The notes under the pieces were generated by a model, which did not search any database, was not told the origin of the DNA, and saw nothing but the letters and a program-made list of their open reading frames with translations. This document shows, one piece after another, positions 20,404-31,139 of a stretch of 64,000 bases of DNA (the first letter of the stretch is position 1; each line of letters begins with the position of its first letter). Source of the stretch: Lepidostoma basale. Lineage: Eukaryota > Arthropoda > Insecta > Trichoptera > Lepidostomatidae. The translations under genes and the position numbers were made by a program. The stretch is taken from positions 682,001-746,000 of the forward strand of contig JAHDVF020000136.1 of the NCBI GenBank assembly GCA_022606425.2, in the 5' to 3' direction.

Positions 20404-20673
20404 CTCAGAGAATTTCTTCTGCCAAGCGTCCAGCACCATCGCGGCCTTCTCTCGGCTCCAGCCGGCGTGGTGCACGCGGTAGTCGGAGGCGAGGTAGTCG
20501 TGGAACTCGCGCACGGTCATGAGCTGCACCACGGTCTGCAGCGCGGAGGCGCGCACCAGCCCCCCGCTCTTGTTGCGCTCGCCCCCTCCCACCACCAGCT
20601 CCTCGGGCCAGTGCATGTACTTGGCCGCGAAACCGTAGCACCCACCAGACAGCTCGCTCGCCACATCCGGAGG
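20404..20673 (-). CDS. ptc: patched exon: first extracellular loop, distal part
   Basis: 90 codons, phase 0. PPDVASELSGGCYGFAAKYM and HWPEELVVGG are almost residue-for-residue conserved with Drosophila (GGCYGYAAKHMHWPEELIVGG). ALQTVVQLMT and AAMVLDAWQKKF are also conserved. One N-glycosylation sequon (NKS) is visible. GC-rich third positions. Acceptor TTCCCAG|CCT, donor GAG|GTCAGT. Confidence 0.96.
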
Positions 20674-21094
20674 CTGGGAAACAAACATTTAAATATGGTA
20701 AGTAAAAATAGTAGTTAAAAGATTTTCATTGAGCAACACTTTAACCAATTAGTGTCTAGAAGAATCTGTTCAAAGGTTCCAGTTGGGAGGTATTAAAACC
20801 ATGTACTTGGTAAATGATCAATAAATAAATCTAGCTTAGAGATGATTCTTCAAGTAATTGGTTTATTAAAATAATAATAATAATAATTAACAAATTCTAT
20901 AAATTTTAGATTTATCTAAAATTTATAAAATTTATAAATTTATAAGTTTACTTAAGGTGTGTTGTTTGAAAGAACTGGTGAAAGCAAAAATAAAAGTTTG
21001 TACGTTGCCTTAATAATTCTGTCCACTATACAGAAATAAGCTTTTCATGAAAAAAAAGTATACATATAAATATGTTGTCAAATACATTTATTTA

Positions 21095-21315
21095 TGTCAC
21101 ATTTTATTTCGAAAAAAAATTTACTTTCTTCAATATTCGCCACCACTATTGTGTTGTGGATTCACTTTTTGAAGAAATTATAAATAAAGTTATTTCACAA
21201 TACTTTAGGAATTTTCACAAGCATATTTAAAAAATACACTGAGGAAGGACATCTATGGTCGGAAACATGTTTGTGAAAACTGCAAAATAAATAGTAAAAT
21301 ATAATGTTTTTCAAA
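21095..21315 (+). repeat. Family-H repeat with hammerhead-like core
   Basis: CTGAGGA (21239-21245; N7 = G is allowed in the hammerhead consensus), a weak GAC..GTC hairpin, GAAAC (21262-21266), ATGTT, then TGTG (21272-21275), which can pair with TACA (21235-21238) just before the core as stem I. The GAAACATGTT box gives the self-complementary ACATGT. A partial inverse copy precedes it. Stem II is short and offset, so activity is uncertain. Confidence 0.5.
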
Positions 21316-21359
21316 AGTTATTCAAATTTTACTTATTTAAATTAGATTTGTAACTAAAT

Positions 21360-21575
21360 AACTAAACATCACGCCGTTTCCCAAGAGGGGTGGGCAGAGA
21401 GCATGTACCGACAAAATATAATATATCCTTACGTAACACTCGCGCCTCTTCTACACTGCCTCACGCACCGTGACACGCACGCTCGTCATTGTTCGTCACA
21501 AAAACGGCGCTTTTAAAAGTTAGCATATTATTATTATTATTATTATTATTATTTCCTTGGCCTTCCTCAACTTCT
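21360..21575 (-). mobile_element. RTE 3' scrap followed by CR1-like tail
   Basis: 21360-21490 is a decayed minus-oriented RTE 3' end (AACATCACGCCGTTTCCCAA). 21490-21555 is a plus-oriented CR1-like 3' end with ACGGCGCTTTTAAAAGTTAG and an ATT microsatellite tail. Confidence 0.6.
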
Positions 21576-21649
21576 TTTTTATTGAACGATTAGATTGGAT
21601 GGATTTCTATCAATAGGCAAAATAATGAAGATAAATACAATTTAAAAAT

Positions 21650-22112
21650 TACAATACTTCGGAAATTGGAAAACTTTGTTTAATCCACTGTTTAATAAAA
21701 ATTATTTAAAAAACACGACATGTTTCAGAGGATACCTCCTAAAAATAAATGAGGTGTAAAAATATAATAAAAACTAAACAAATGAAGACTAATAAAAAAC
21801 GCATTTAAAATTCGAGACAATAATTCAAATTAAAAAATTAACCTGTGCTATTTGTTATAAGTAGGTACTAACAATTATTTTTTAACAGTAAGAACTAATA
21901 AAACATGATGATAATATAAAAAAATATTAGAAAATTGTAATTTAGAAAAAAACATACATTTTATAATGCCCTGGCAAGGCGAAACATGTCATTCCCATAA
22001 AATAAAACTTCTAAAAAACAGATTTTTTCATACGTATAAGATTTTCATTCGATCTTTTTTATTAAATAGTGGATAAAACAAAGTTTTTCATTTTCCGAAG
22101 TATAATACTATG
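21650..22112. repeat. Inverted-repeat element enclosing family-B copy
   Basis: Arms of about 50 bp (ACTTCGGAAA.TGGAAAACTTT at left, its inverse at 22070-22112). Inside, 21960-22040 is a family-B unit: GCCCTGGCAAGGC, GAAACATGTC (21981-21990), ATTCCCAT. The 111-codon plus-strand ORF that starts at 22069 overlaps the right arm and has no family signature. Confidence 0.5.
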
Positions 22113-22659
22113 TGTTTCCACATTGTTAATAGCTTACCGTTCAATAAGTTTTAAAAAATTACAACTTAGTTGCATTAATTTTTTCAATCAAGAGAGTAGA
22201 GTAAATATGAACTACCCGAGTATTCAAAAAAGGAATCGTATATTTAGATTCGATCTGCGAACCCACCCACAGAAAATAAATTACGACAAACAAATAAAAA
22301 ATGCACATAAGAAACAATTTCAAATTACAATAATTACATACTTAGGCATGCGCGCCTGTAAATCTTGTGGAAATAATGAGTTAATCAACTTAATGCCGGG
22401 ATAAAAAGTAATGGGACCGGTTTTTTATATCTTGAATGAATCGAAAACAAGATGTCGTACAGATATCACGTTATAAAATCAATAAAAATACCACTAATTC
22501 AAAACATTCTTATAAACTTTACTACCATAGAGCGACAATTATCTAAAGATGCGTGGGCACAAATACCCGCTGCATACAGTGGCGGCCGGTGATTTTATCA
22601 ACTCATAAAAATACTTTCATAAAACACTTTTTTTGGCATTATCAAATGTATACTTGCTT

Positions 22660-22795
22660 TATAAGACATACAAATATTTGCATAAGACATTTTATAATGC
22701 CCTAGCAAGGCGAAACATGCCATTCCCATACAATAAAACTTCTAAAAAACAGATTTCTTTCATACGTATAAGATTTTTATTCGATCTTTAAGTGA
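22660..22795 (+). repeat. Family-B repeat
   Basis: Carries GCCCTAGCAAGGC, GAAACATGCC and ATTCCCAT followed by the AATAAAACTTCT.AAAA flank common to family B. The CTGANGA half is replaced by TTTATAAT, so no hammerhead core remains. Confidence 0.5.
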
Positions 22796-22799
22796 CAAT

Positions 22800-23190
22800 C
22801 TATAAAACTAACTAACCATCACGCCGTTTCCCCGGAGGGGTAGGCTAAGATGGTGGAATGCCACACCGTCCTGTCCCGACACACCTCTCTAAATTCCTCC
22901 ACATTCATACATCGCAACATACATGCTCGTTGATTCTTCCGACTTCGAATGTGGCCACCTTTCGATATTTGATTAATTTAGTCATGCCATGCTTTCTTTG
23001 GTCTTCCACGATTTCTCTTACCACTCACACTGCTTGTATACAACATTTTAACCATGAGAAATCGACATGCATTCATGATACGATGTATGAATGCTGAGGA
23101 AGTGCGAGAAATATGTCGGGAAAGAATAGTGTCGCGGTTCATTCTTTCTGCGTACCCCTTCGGAGAGACGGCCTTATGGTAAGTATGTTA
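22800..23190. mobile_element. Two RTE-type 3' fragments head to head
   Basis: 22805-23050 is minus-oriented, beginning at the AACTAACTAACC tail. 23055-23185 is plus-oriented (TGATACGATGTATGAATGC, GTCGGGAAAGAATAGTG) and ends near GGTAAGT. The junction at about 23050 is another inversion. Confidence 0.7.
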
Positions 23191-23640
23191 TTTCACTTTT
23201 GTCTTTATTTCGACAGAGATTGGTTTCGCCTGGGTTGTAAGCATCGACAGACTGAGCAGTCTGGGACCAGTCTGTCGATGCCAGCGAGCCTCACGAATCG
23301 AAATAAATACAAAAGTGGAAGTAGTTCTTTAAAAACCCTAACTGGTCTTCCATTCCTTGACAATAATGTAAGAACTTTATCATAAACCCTAAATCCCCAC
23401 TCGCCCTCTTTCGAAGGGACACTCCGGGTCATACATTTAGCCCCATCATAAAACAACTACCAAATCACATTCCAAAAATGTTTCCTACATTTGTAAGAGG
23501 AAAAGAAATTAGAACTGAACCTCTGTAAGCCAGAAGATCCAAGTCCATCGTTTTATATCATTATTATTTAAAAAGAACTTCCATCAAGAGATTTCAATAA
23601 AATCATTAGATTATATTTAAAAATATATATATAAAAGTTG
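23190..23640. repeat. Family-A hairpin pair and fragment of a dispersed repeat
   Basis: 23195-23335 is an inverted family-A pair. The plus arm has CTGTCGA (23272-23278) but the GAAAC box is lost (CACGAATC). 23430-23560 matches, in inverse orientation, the repeat that the R1-like LINE has entered at 33179/37142 (GAACCTCTGTAAGCCAGAAG). 23570-23630 has the family-A flank AACTTCCATCAAGAGATTTC. Confidence 0.6.
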
Positions 23641-24039
23641 ATAATTTATTACGCTGAACCAAAAAATGTCACACAATACACCCGAATATCGAATTACATT
23701 CATCGGAACCGAACGAATGTGAAACGTTACACAATAGAGATCTCTCTCTCTCCGAGGAAAAATATCTCGGAGATGTCATCTTAATAATGGGCGCAGGACG
23801 GCCGAGATGAAGGGGCTGGTCCTGCGGCCCTAATTGAGTAATCGTAGAGTCTGCGAAGGACATATTTCATCATACCCGACACAATGCCCTTCCATCGGCA
23901 ATCGCTTAAGGCCACACACTACTTCAACATTAACATAAACATAAATCTCCATAGATGGCGTTAGTATGTAGATTACATATAGAGTAATCTTAAAAAGATT
24001 AACATATGTAATCAAAATCTTCATAGATGGCACATTGAA
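23641..24039. other. Unassigned
   Basis: Single-copy-looking, with two ATAGATGGC motifs (23951 and 24022). No gene seen. Confidence 0.4.
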
Positions 24040-24245
24040 ACTGACATGTGAAATCTGGTGTAGGACTTTAACATATATACAACTTCCAAAAATTGTCAGA
24101 CATGGTCATAACAAAAGTGGAATGGGGAATGTTGTAATTACATAAAGCGTGCGCTTAACCCAACCAATGACAGGTCATAAGTCCTGTAAACACCTTGATC
24201 AACCATATTCTGTTTAAAATTTGCATCTTCGTCTCTATTGATATA
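24040..24245 (+). repeat. Dispersed repeat, inverse copy at 58185-58370
   Basis: Shares long blocks in the opposite orientation with 58185-58370 (AATGGGGAATGTTGTA, CTTAACCCAACCA, GACAGGTCA.AAGTCCTGTAAAC and CATCTTCGTCTCTATTGA). No coding potential; unknown family. Confidence 0.65.
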
Positions 24246-24258
24246 CAATTAAATCATA

Positions 24259-24610
24259 ACTAACTAACCATTACGTCGTCTCCCCCGAGGGGTGGGCAAA
24301 AAGAATGGATCGTCACACTGTTCTCTCCTGACATACATCTCTCGATTCCTCTACATTCATACATCGTGTCATGCACGCACGTCGATTTCTTTGACTCGTC
24401 ACGTGACCAACATTTAATATTTGATCGATTTGATTGCCACGTTTTCCTCGGCCGTCCTCTTTTTCTAGCTCCGTTCACATATACCTTCTTCACCATTCTG
24501 TCTTCACTCATTCTTTCCATGTGTTCAAATCATCTTAATGACCCTTTCATTATTTTGTTCATAACACTTTCATTCGCACCGCATTCACTTCTTATATTTT
24601 CATTTGTATA
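24259..24610 (-). mobile_element. RTE-type LINE 3' fragment
   Basis: Starts at the AACTAACTAACC tail and reads on the minus strand MERMSEDRMVKKVYVNGA, RKRGRPRKTW and CMSGENSVTIHSF. 5'-truncated with frameshifts. Confidence 0.8.
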
Positions 24611-24929
24611 TTTGCATAATATATGTATATTTGCAACCAAGGGGGACCCAGACCACATTTAAGCTACGCTACTCTCCCTCGATGTCCCGCCGTACACACA
24701 TAGCAATACAACAGCCAAAGAAAATACACAATTGATACATAAATAACATGTAGAGAAAGAATAAAAAAAGAAATTATACAAAGCAGAAGGCACAGGAGGG
24801 AGGGAGGAGACAAAATTCAGGATGGGGGAAATAAGGAAATTTATTTAATATCTGGACTAGGGAATGTAACATAGGAAGTTTATACTATATATATTTAAGA
24901 GAAGAAAATTAATGCAGCGGCCAATTCGA
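24611..24929. other. Unassigned
   Basis: No gene or repeat match recognised. Confidence 0.4.
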
Positions 24930-25075
24930 AGTCGGAATAATCGACGTGCGTGCATGGTACGATGTATGAATGTAGAGGAATCCCAAGAGGTATGCCAGGA
25001 CAGACCATTGTGGCGATCCATCCTCTCTGCCTACCCCTCCGGAAATGGCGTGATGGTTAGTTAGTTAGTTAAATT
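24930..25075 (+). mobile_element. RTE-type LINE 3' end with GTTA tail
   Basis: TCGAAGTCGGAATAATCGAC through ATGGCGTGATGG, ending in GTTAGTTAGTTAGTT (25056-25070). This shows the native 3' terminus of the family most clearly. Confidence 0.8.
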
Positions 25076-25079
25076 AATG

Positions 25080-25560
25080 CAATTGAACTAAGGAGTCACA
25101 TAACACAGCATCTTAAGGAGCTCCACTGGCTGAAATGTTCAGAAAGGATACAATACAAGGTCTGCTGGACGGTCTATAAGGCGTTGCATGGAATGGCACC
25201 AGCTTATACGAGTATATCTGAACTCTGCATCAACGAGAACCTGAATGCTAGACAGTCTACATTGCGATCAGCTAAGTCTTCTGCGATCGGTAGATTGACT
25301 GTGCCAAAACGCTGTCCAAGCACAAACTTTGGCGACCGAGCCTTCGCGGTAGCCGGCCCTTCAGCCTGGAACAGTCTTCCAGCAGACCTTAAGTGCATTG
25401 AGAATCAATCAGAGTTTAGATCGAGACTCAAAACGCACCTTTTCAAATTATCATTTCCTGACAGGAAGGGCTGATCGATTTCGTCGGGTGCAGCCCTCAT
25501 ACTAAATATGTTTATATATTTTTTTTTATCATTATTATTATTATTATTATCTATTTGATA
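25080..25560 (+). mobile_element. CR1-like LINE 3' fragment
   Basis: Encodes KELHWLKCSERIQYKVCW-like and HGMAPAYTSISELCI, then SSAIGRLTVPKRCPSTNFGD, RAFAVAGPSAWNSLPADL and FRSRLKTHLFKL, the classical CR1/L2-type RT C-terminus. It ends in a TTATTATTATT tail (25528-25549). One small insertion (TACGAGTATATC) shifts the frame near 25205. Confidence 0.85.
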
Positions 25561-25689
25561 AAACGGAGCATCTTCTACAGCGCCCTTGAGATGAGCAATT
25601 CATAAAAATGGCGCTTTAAAAATTATCCAATTTATTATTATTATAAGGAGGAGGACGATGTACGACTGTAATAGCAAATTTCTTCATGG

Positions 25690-26055
25690 CGTAATGGTTA
25701 GTTGGCTACACGTGGGGCTGTTTGGGGAGTGCCCCCTCGCCTTAAGGAGCGCGGCGGGCAGCGCGGGTGGCGGGCTATCGCATGGCCGAAATAACAATAC
25801 GGTGTTTTTCTTTAGAAAACGTAATCTCGGCGTGGGTGGCGGCCGCTCTGCGTCCCGCTCGCTCCCGTCCCGCCCGCCCCGCGCCAGACAGGGATGACAG
25901 CAGGGACGGACCGGCAACAAAAAATCGACCAACAAAAACAGTCGGTCGTATTATGCAGGGCCGGTGAAAAAAGGCCAAAAGTGTTGCGTTACAGGGCGGC
26001 CTGCTGCCGCGTGCGTACCCGGGCCACAGCACAGTACCGGACGCTTCTACCACTT
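25690..26055. other. GC-rich single-copy block in ptc intron
   Basis: Strongly GC-rich with many CpG, in contrast to the flanks, and bounded by LINE fragments on both sides. It contains CGTGGGTGGCGG, a weak (7/9) Ci/Gli-like match. Overlapping reading frames on both strands come from composition and show no family motif. A relic of unique, possibly regulatory, intron sequence is my best reading. Confidence 0.35.
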
Positions 26056-26140
26056 TGCTAATGAAGCGGGCAGAGAGGATGGACCGCCACACTCCTCTAT
26101 CCTGACACGTGTCTAGCCTATACATTTATATACTCACGAG
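26056..26140 (-). mobile_element. RTE 3' scrap
   Basis: GCGGGCAGAGAGGATGGACC followed by the family order on the minus strand; about 80 bp only. Confidence 0.55.
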
Positions 26141-26720
26141 GCGAGATATTCCGTTATGCTGGAGAGGGTTCAGAAAAAATTTCTGAGGTATCTCTACATG
26201 AGGGAGTATGGTAGCTATCCTTGGCTCTATCCCACGGCATTTCTTTTGGGAATGCTCGGAACCAATTCTCTACAGCTTCGAAGAGATGGACATCTAATTA
26301 CCCATTTCTTTAGATTGATTAGGGGATACTTCGAGAACTCGGCCGTACTGGAGGGTGTTCGGCTTTTTGTCCCCGATAGATATCTCCGACAGCGACAGCA
26401 CAGATTGTTTTACCTACCGGCTGCCAGAACCAATCTGCCTCTGGTAACACCGGTGGGAAGAGCAATTAGTCTGCTGAACGCGGTCTCCTCGGAGATCGAC
26501 GTCTTTCATGTTAGTGAAAGTACGTTCAGAAGGCAAATACTCTTAATTCTGGAGAGTATCCTGTCTTCCTAATGTTGAACCATCTCTTATGCGTTTCTGG
26601 TAGTATACTATATATAATATATTATTTTACCTGTTCTCAATAGGTGCCTTAAAAATAAATTTTGTAATGTCTGTTGATGAAATAAAATGATTTGATTTGA
26701 TTGAATGATTTGATTTATCG
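26141..26720 (+). mobile_element. Jockey-like LINE 3' fragment with TTGAT tail
   Basis: A 138-codon open segment encodes MLERVQKKFLRYLYMREYGS, YPWLYPTAFLLGMLGTNSLQ and ARTNLPLVTPVGRAISLLNA to the stop at 26572. A 3' UTR and a TGATTTGATT tail follow (26688-26716). This is the best-preserved copy of the family here. Confidence 0.85.
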
Positions 26721-26754
26721 AAGCATACAATATAAATTATTGCAATCCCGTGAT

Positions 26755-27135
26755 CATTCAATATAATATCTCGGCAAACTCCTCAGCAATAGGAAGATTA
26801 GTTGAGCCGAAGCGTTGCCCCAGTACAAATTTCGGGGATCGAGCGTTCGCGGTAGCCGGTCCATCAGCTTGGAACAATCTCCCTTCACACCTTAGATGCA
26901 TAAATGATCCGACAGATTTCAGATCTAAATTGAAAACCCATCTTTTTCATATTTCATACCCAATTTAAACATTTATACTTTGTTCTACTATACTTTTAAA
27001 CCGATCGTTTTTTAAGCGGTCACATTTAGATTTTTAGATTTAAAACACGTCTTAATGCGCCCTTGAGGTGATTACATCACAAAAACGGCGCTTTAAAAGT
27101 TAGCATATTATTATTATTATTATTATTATTTATGA
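26755..27135 (+). mobile_element. CR1-like LINE 3' fragment
   Basis: Encodes NSSAIGRLVEPKRCPSTNFG, AVAGPSAWNNLPSHLRC and KLKTHLFHISYPI, then a 3' UTR (CGCCCTTGAGGTGATTACAT) and an ATT tail at 27107-27129. Confidence 0.85.
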
Positions 27136-27219
27136 AAAGAAGAATCGGTGTCATATTTCATTCCACTATTGAGTTTACTTTTATATATAAATTAGATAAT
27201 TTATAGAGCACCATTATTA

Positions 27220-27735
27220 TGAATTACTCATCTCAAGGGCGCTGTAGAAAATGCTCCGTTTTATGAACTAGTTAAAAAAATAATAATAATAAACATATTT
27301 AGTATGAGGGCTACACCTGACGCCGATCAGCCCTTCCTATCAGGAAATGATAATTTGAAAAGGTTAAGTCTCGATCTAAACTCTCACTGATTATCTATGC
27401 ACTTAAGGTCTGCCGGAAGATTGTTCCAGGCCGAAAGCTCGGTCCCCAAAGTTTGTGCATGGACAGCGTTTTGGCACAGTCAATCTACCGATCGCAGAAG
27501 ACTTAGCTGATCGCAATGTAGACTGTCGGGCATTCAGGTTCTCGTTGATGCAGAGTTCAGATATATAAGCTGGTGCCATTCCATGCAACGCCTTATAGAC
27601 CATCCAGCAGAGCTTGTATTGTATCCTTTTTGAACATTTCAGCCAGTGGAGCTCCTTAAGATGCTGTGTTATGTGACAACTCTTTGGCACACTATGTTTC
27701 GCTAGTATTTTACAATGAATATTCGTGTGAATCAT
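27220..27735 (-). mobile_element. CR1-like LINE 3' fragment
   Basis: Minus strand: HLKELHWLKCSKRIQYKLCW, MAPAYISELCINENLNARQS and GRLTVPKRCPCTNFGDRAF, then a frameshift and the 3' UTR. Inverse of the copy at 25080. Confidence 0.85.
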
Positions 27736-27739
27736 TGAT

Positions 27740-28020
27740 AGACACTATAGGATCCCAAGCATGATCCTGGGACCCAGATCTGGTATTGCAGACAGAACTT
27801 GTAGGAATTAGGAGATCAGATGGGAGACCAGAACAATCAAAACCCCAAACGCGTCAAGACCAGCCTAGAAAGGACTAGACAACGCCTAATGGATAGTGTT
27901 GCTGATCTGGCTAAGCTGTGTTGAAGGACCTGCTGAGAGCAAAAGGCGCAGGATCGATGAATTTGGAATAACATCATCAAGAAGATAAAGTCTTCAAAAG
28001 TTGTATGACCATCTGAACTC
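27740..28020 (+). pseudogene. Decayed RT scrap related to 9240-9870
   Basis: AGACAACGCCTAATGGATA, GATCTGGCTAAGCTG and AAGTTGTATGACCA match the order of the copy at 9650-9830. No open frame. Confidence 0.5.
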
Positions 28021-28345
28021 TCCATCAGCGAGAACCTATATGCGAGGCAGTTTGCACTCTACATTGCGATCAGTAGTATTCTGCGATTGGTAGATTGTGT
28101 CGAGACGCTGACCTCCCTTCACAGTAGCTAATCTGGAACAATCTTTCTGTAGACCTCAAGTGCATTGAGAAACCGACAGAGTTTAGATCGAGACTCAAAA
28201 CACACATTTTCAAACGATCCTATCCTAGTGTAAATGTTGACCGACTGTGAGAGTTGCAGCCCTCATACTAAATATATTTATTTTAGACTAGTTCATAAAA
28301 TGGAGCATTTTCTACAGCGCCCTTATATTAATAATAATAATTAGG
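28020..28345 (+). mobile_element. CR1-like 3' fragment, decayed
   Basis: CATCAGCGAGAACCT, TACATTGCGATCAG, TTTAGATCGAGACTCAAAAC and the 3' UTR CAGCGCCCTTA match the family. The coding part has frameshifts. Confidence 0.7.
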
Positions 28346-28379
28346 CTAAATTGTGTAGCGGCGTTTTCGTGAAAAGCTC

Positions 28380-28735
28380 ACCTCCAGGGCGCTTTGACAA
28401 TGTCAAATGAGAGCTGCATGTGACACCAGCAATCATATAACCGTTGCTTACATTTTATGCGATATTTTGAAAAGGTGGGTTTTTAGATGAGATTTAAAAT
28501 CTGTCGGATTGTCAATGCATCTGAGGCGTGCAGGAAGCATATTCCAGGCGGACGAATATGCCACTGCGAAAGCCCGATCTCAGAAATTTGTCCGGGGGTT
28601 GCGCTTTGGCTCAACTAATCTGCCTATTGCCGAGGATTTTGCCGATCGAAGCGTAGCAACACAAAGTTCAGATATATAGGCTGGTGCCATTGCGCCTTGA
28701 GATGATTAATTCATAAAAATAGCGTTCTTTTAATC
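28380..28735 (-). mobile_element. CR1-like 3' fragment, inverse
   Basis: Minus-strand reading recovers the SAWNM.PARLRCI-like and LKSHLKTHLF-like segments (around 28480-28560) and the NFGDRAF region in decayed form. Confidence 0.65.
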
Positions 28736-28829
28736 ACCAAATTTATTATTATTTTAGATTATGGCGTTTTTACACGATTGTCAAGCGAGAATGAGATAAA
28801 ATAGTTATTATAGTTTGCGTAGATAGAAG

Positions 28830-29035
28830 ATGTGAAGAAGGGCAATGTGGCACATATTACTTAGTGCCATAGCAGATAGAGAGAGGACGAATGGCGAGCT
28901 TCCAGCGCCATAAAACTGGATACACCCAGCTAAGGGAAGGTAATCCCGACAGAAAATCCTCCAGAGAAGGCAAGGGGATACCACTCTGGATATTTTTCCC
29001 CAGGTCATCACCATGAGGCCTATTCAAGGGTGATT
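28830..29035 (+). repeat. Dispersed repeat shared with 4435-4690
   Basis: See the entry at 4435: same blocks, opposite orientation (CATAGCAGATAGAGAGAGG, CAGCTAAGGGAAGGTAATCC). Confidence 0.5.
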
Positions 29036-29039
29036 AGTC

Positions 29040-29640
29040 AACGTTAGGGAGACCTGACAAGACACAGAGAGAGGAAGAAGATAGAAAAGAAGAAGAAGAT
29101 AGAAGATATCTCATTGAAACAGTGGAACACCCGGTTTTTCGTGTATCGAATGTCAAAAGTTGCGTCCGCAACGCTACAGATTCCAAAAAGAAACAGAACG
29201 TTTTCACTTTACGATCTGCCCTAAATAGAGCCAAAAAAAACACGAAGCGAAACAGAGACGCGACTAGAAAAGGTTGAATACGCTTTAGAAAGCCAAAGAA
29301 GATGGACGGCGCGCGCTTAGAAATTGACGCGCTGGAGAGATGTGTGAATGCGGACGATTTACAGGTACCGTAAAAGTTGACTAAAAGCAGCGACAATGCG
29401 GCCGGTGGGAGGCTCGGGGCCATTGTGCAGCTCGGCTGGTGGCGGCCGGACAATCGCATATTCCTGCGGTTGCGCCGGAGGTACAGGGCGCTTCGTGGAA
29501 CCCGCTTAATAAAGCCATTCGGCTCAGTCGTATAATTCGAGGAACATTTAAACTTGTTTTGATTTTCAACTCACTTCAGAAGGATGCGAGGAAAAGCGCG
29601 GGTCTTTTTTGAGACGCGATTTTGGTTCCCAAATAACGCT
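29040..29640. other. Single-copy intron block, no gene found
   Basis: Mixed-composition sequence with CpG and no transposon match. The minus-strand ORF of 141 codons here has no recognisable domain and low-complexity Ser runs; I do not call it a gene. Confidence 0.4.
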
Positions 29641-30080
29641 GCCATATTGACAAAAAAAAATATTAAATACGAATGAAAACGTCAGTTTTCTAGAAGTATT
29701 TTATGGGAATTGCATGTTTCGCCCTTCAAATGACATTTTATTATGCATGAAATTCCCATTAAATATAGTAAAACTTCTAGAAAACTGGCGTTTTCATTCG
29801 TATTAATTATTTGATATAGAGTTTTACATAATTGTTCAAGAAACTATATATAAGATTAAATATTTATTTTTTTGCAGAAATTGAAGGCATAAACACTGTG
29901 AAATTCCATTTTTTTATGAATTTTAACACTGTTTTTATACTATTTTTGAGTTTACTTATCTTGATATGTTTCGAAGGTTTTTCACATTCATCGTCGAGAT
30001 AACGATATAATCTCAATATATCCAGTTTATATCCTTATCCTGATGATGAAGATGTAAAAGTGAAGAAGAAAAAAAACGAT
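29640..30080. repeat. Family-B inverted pair followed by family-C copy
   Basis: 29670-29850 is an inverted family-B pair (GCATGTTTCGCCC at 29712; GGAGTTTTACAT-type end at 29820). 29870-30075 is family C: minus GAAAC complement near 29969 with an AAGGTTTTTCAC hairpin, and a plus CTGATGA at 30042-30048 whose downstream half is decayed. Confidence 0.5.
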
Positions 30081-30243
30081 TAAATTATTTGCACAAAGTG
30101 CAAATCTTAGCCTGAAGAATGAATCCGTCACCTTGAAGCTGTTATGATTTTGTGTTTCATCTTCTACTTCTTGTGCCATATCAGGTTTTCCCGATGTTGG
30201 CCATCTACGCCATTCCTACGTGTCTTGAACCATTTGGAGTAAT

Positions 30244-30505
30244 AGGCGGGCCACACTGTGATAAACAAGCTGGTTTGAAACCAAAATTTGTATACTGAAT
30301 GTTATTACTCAAACTTAAACCATGTTCTAGACGTAGTAAAAACGTCGATTTTAGTAAACCATGAGTTAAACCGCGGATGTTTCTGCATACGGTTATCCTT
30401 TCAACAAACATGGTACGTTTATCTCTCTTCCTCGCATTATTTTACCCGGCGTAGAATGAGATAGAAGCCCTATACAACCGATGTTTATCACAGTGTGGCC
30501 CGCCT
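30244..30505. mobile_element. MITE with GGCCACACTGTG ends
   Basis: Terminal inverted repeats GGCGGGCCACACTGTGATAA (30245) and its inverse ending at about 30504. 260 bp, no ORF. Related to the next element. Confidence 0.7.
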
Positions 30506-30559
30506 TTAATTTTAAGTTTAATCGTAATATATTTTAAAAATAAAATTACCATGTTCCTT

Positions 30560-30797
30560 AAGGCCGTGCCACACTGTTTGAAACAAGCTCTCCAAAAGGG
30601 TGACCTTGGTGGAATGTGAAGCCCCACATGTGGAATGCGTGTTTACAACAGTTTACAACACGCATACGATGCGCGTCCGTTCACAAAGGTTGTTGAAGGT
30701 CAAACGAATTTTGGGTTCAAACAAGTGTCTACACAATTTTAAACCGCCGGTGGAGACCGATGTGGAGAGCTTGTTTAAAACAGTGTGGCGCGGCTTT
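30560..30797. mobile_element. Sister MITE with GCCACACTG ends
   Basis: TIRs GCCACACTGTTTGAAACAAG (30567-30586) and its near-inverse near 30767-30788. It shares CACACTGT and AAACAAGCT with the MITE 55 bp away but is otherwise diverged. Confidence 0.7.
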
Positions 30798-30879
30798 TAT
30801 TAATAATACGAAAACGTAGTTGCGCATCGTGCGTAGAATAAATGTTATATTTTAAAAGTAATAAACAATAATATCTTAC

Positions 30880-31087
30880 CACTTTGGAATTTTTGTTGGG
30901 AGCGGTAGCGGGACAGAGGGGATCCATAGGGTCCAGGCAGGGCTTCTCCTGGTAGCCGGTGGTTATTCCGCTCCTCTTCATGTACGAATCCAGCGTGGAG
31001 AAGGGGAACTGGAAATTTTGGTCCCTCATCTCCTGCACCATCTCCAGCGGGTTCAGCTCGGTCCAGCGGACACCCTTATTCAACCCG
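30880..31087 (-). CDS. ptc: patched exon: first extracellular loop, middle
   Basis: 208 bp; its first base completes a Pro codon (CC|C). Encodes GLNKGVRWTELNPLEMVQEM, a YMKRSGITTGYQEKPCL segment and PATAPNKNSKV. These align with Drosophila IPGLNQRLLWTTLNP, YMKRAAIGSGYMEKPCL and DTAPNKNS. Acceptor TTACAG|C, donor GTG|GTAAG. Confidence 0.95.
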
Positions 31088-31139
31088 CTGTAACCAAGGA
31101 AATACAACTAATGATTTGCTCATCTATTTCAAAAAAACT

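Larger units (their letters stand above)
20674..30879 (-). other. ptc: 10.2-kb ptc intron packed with repeats
   Basis: The interval between two firmly identified ptc exons. Its contents are listed individually. I saw no host coding sequence on either strand. Confidence 0.8.

Noticed and set aside
22069..22404. 111-codon plus-strand ORF
   Set aside because: AT-rich, overlaps an inverted-repeat arm, no recognisable domain.
29034..29459. 141-codon minus-strand ORF as a gene inside the ptc intron
   Set aside because: Ser-rich low complexity, no domain, no splice or promoter support.
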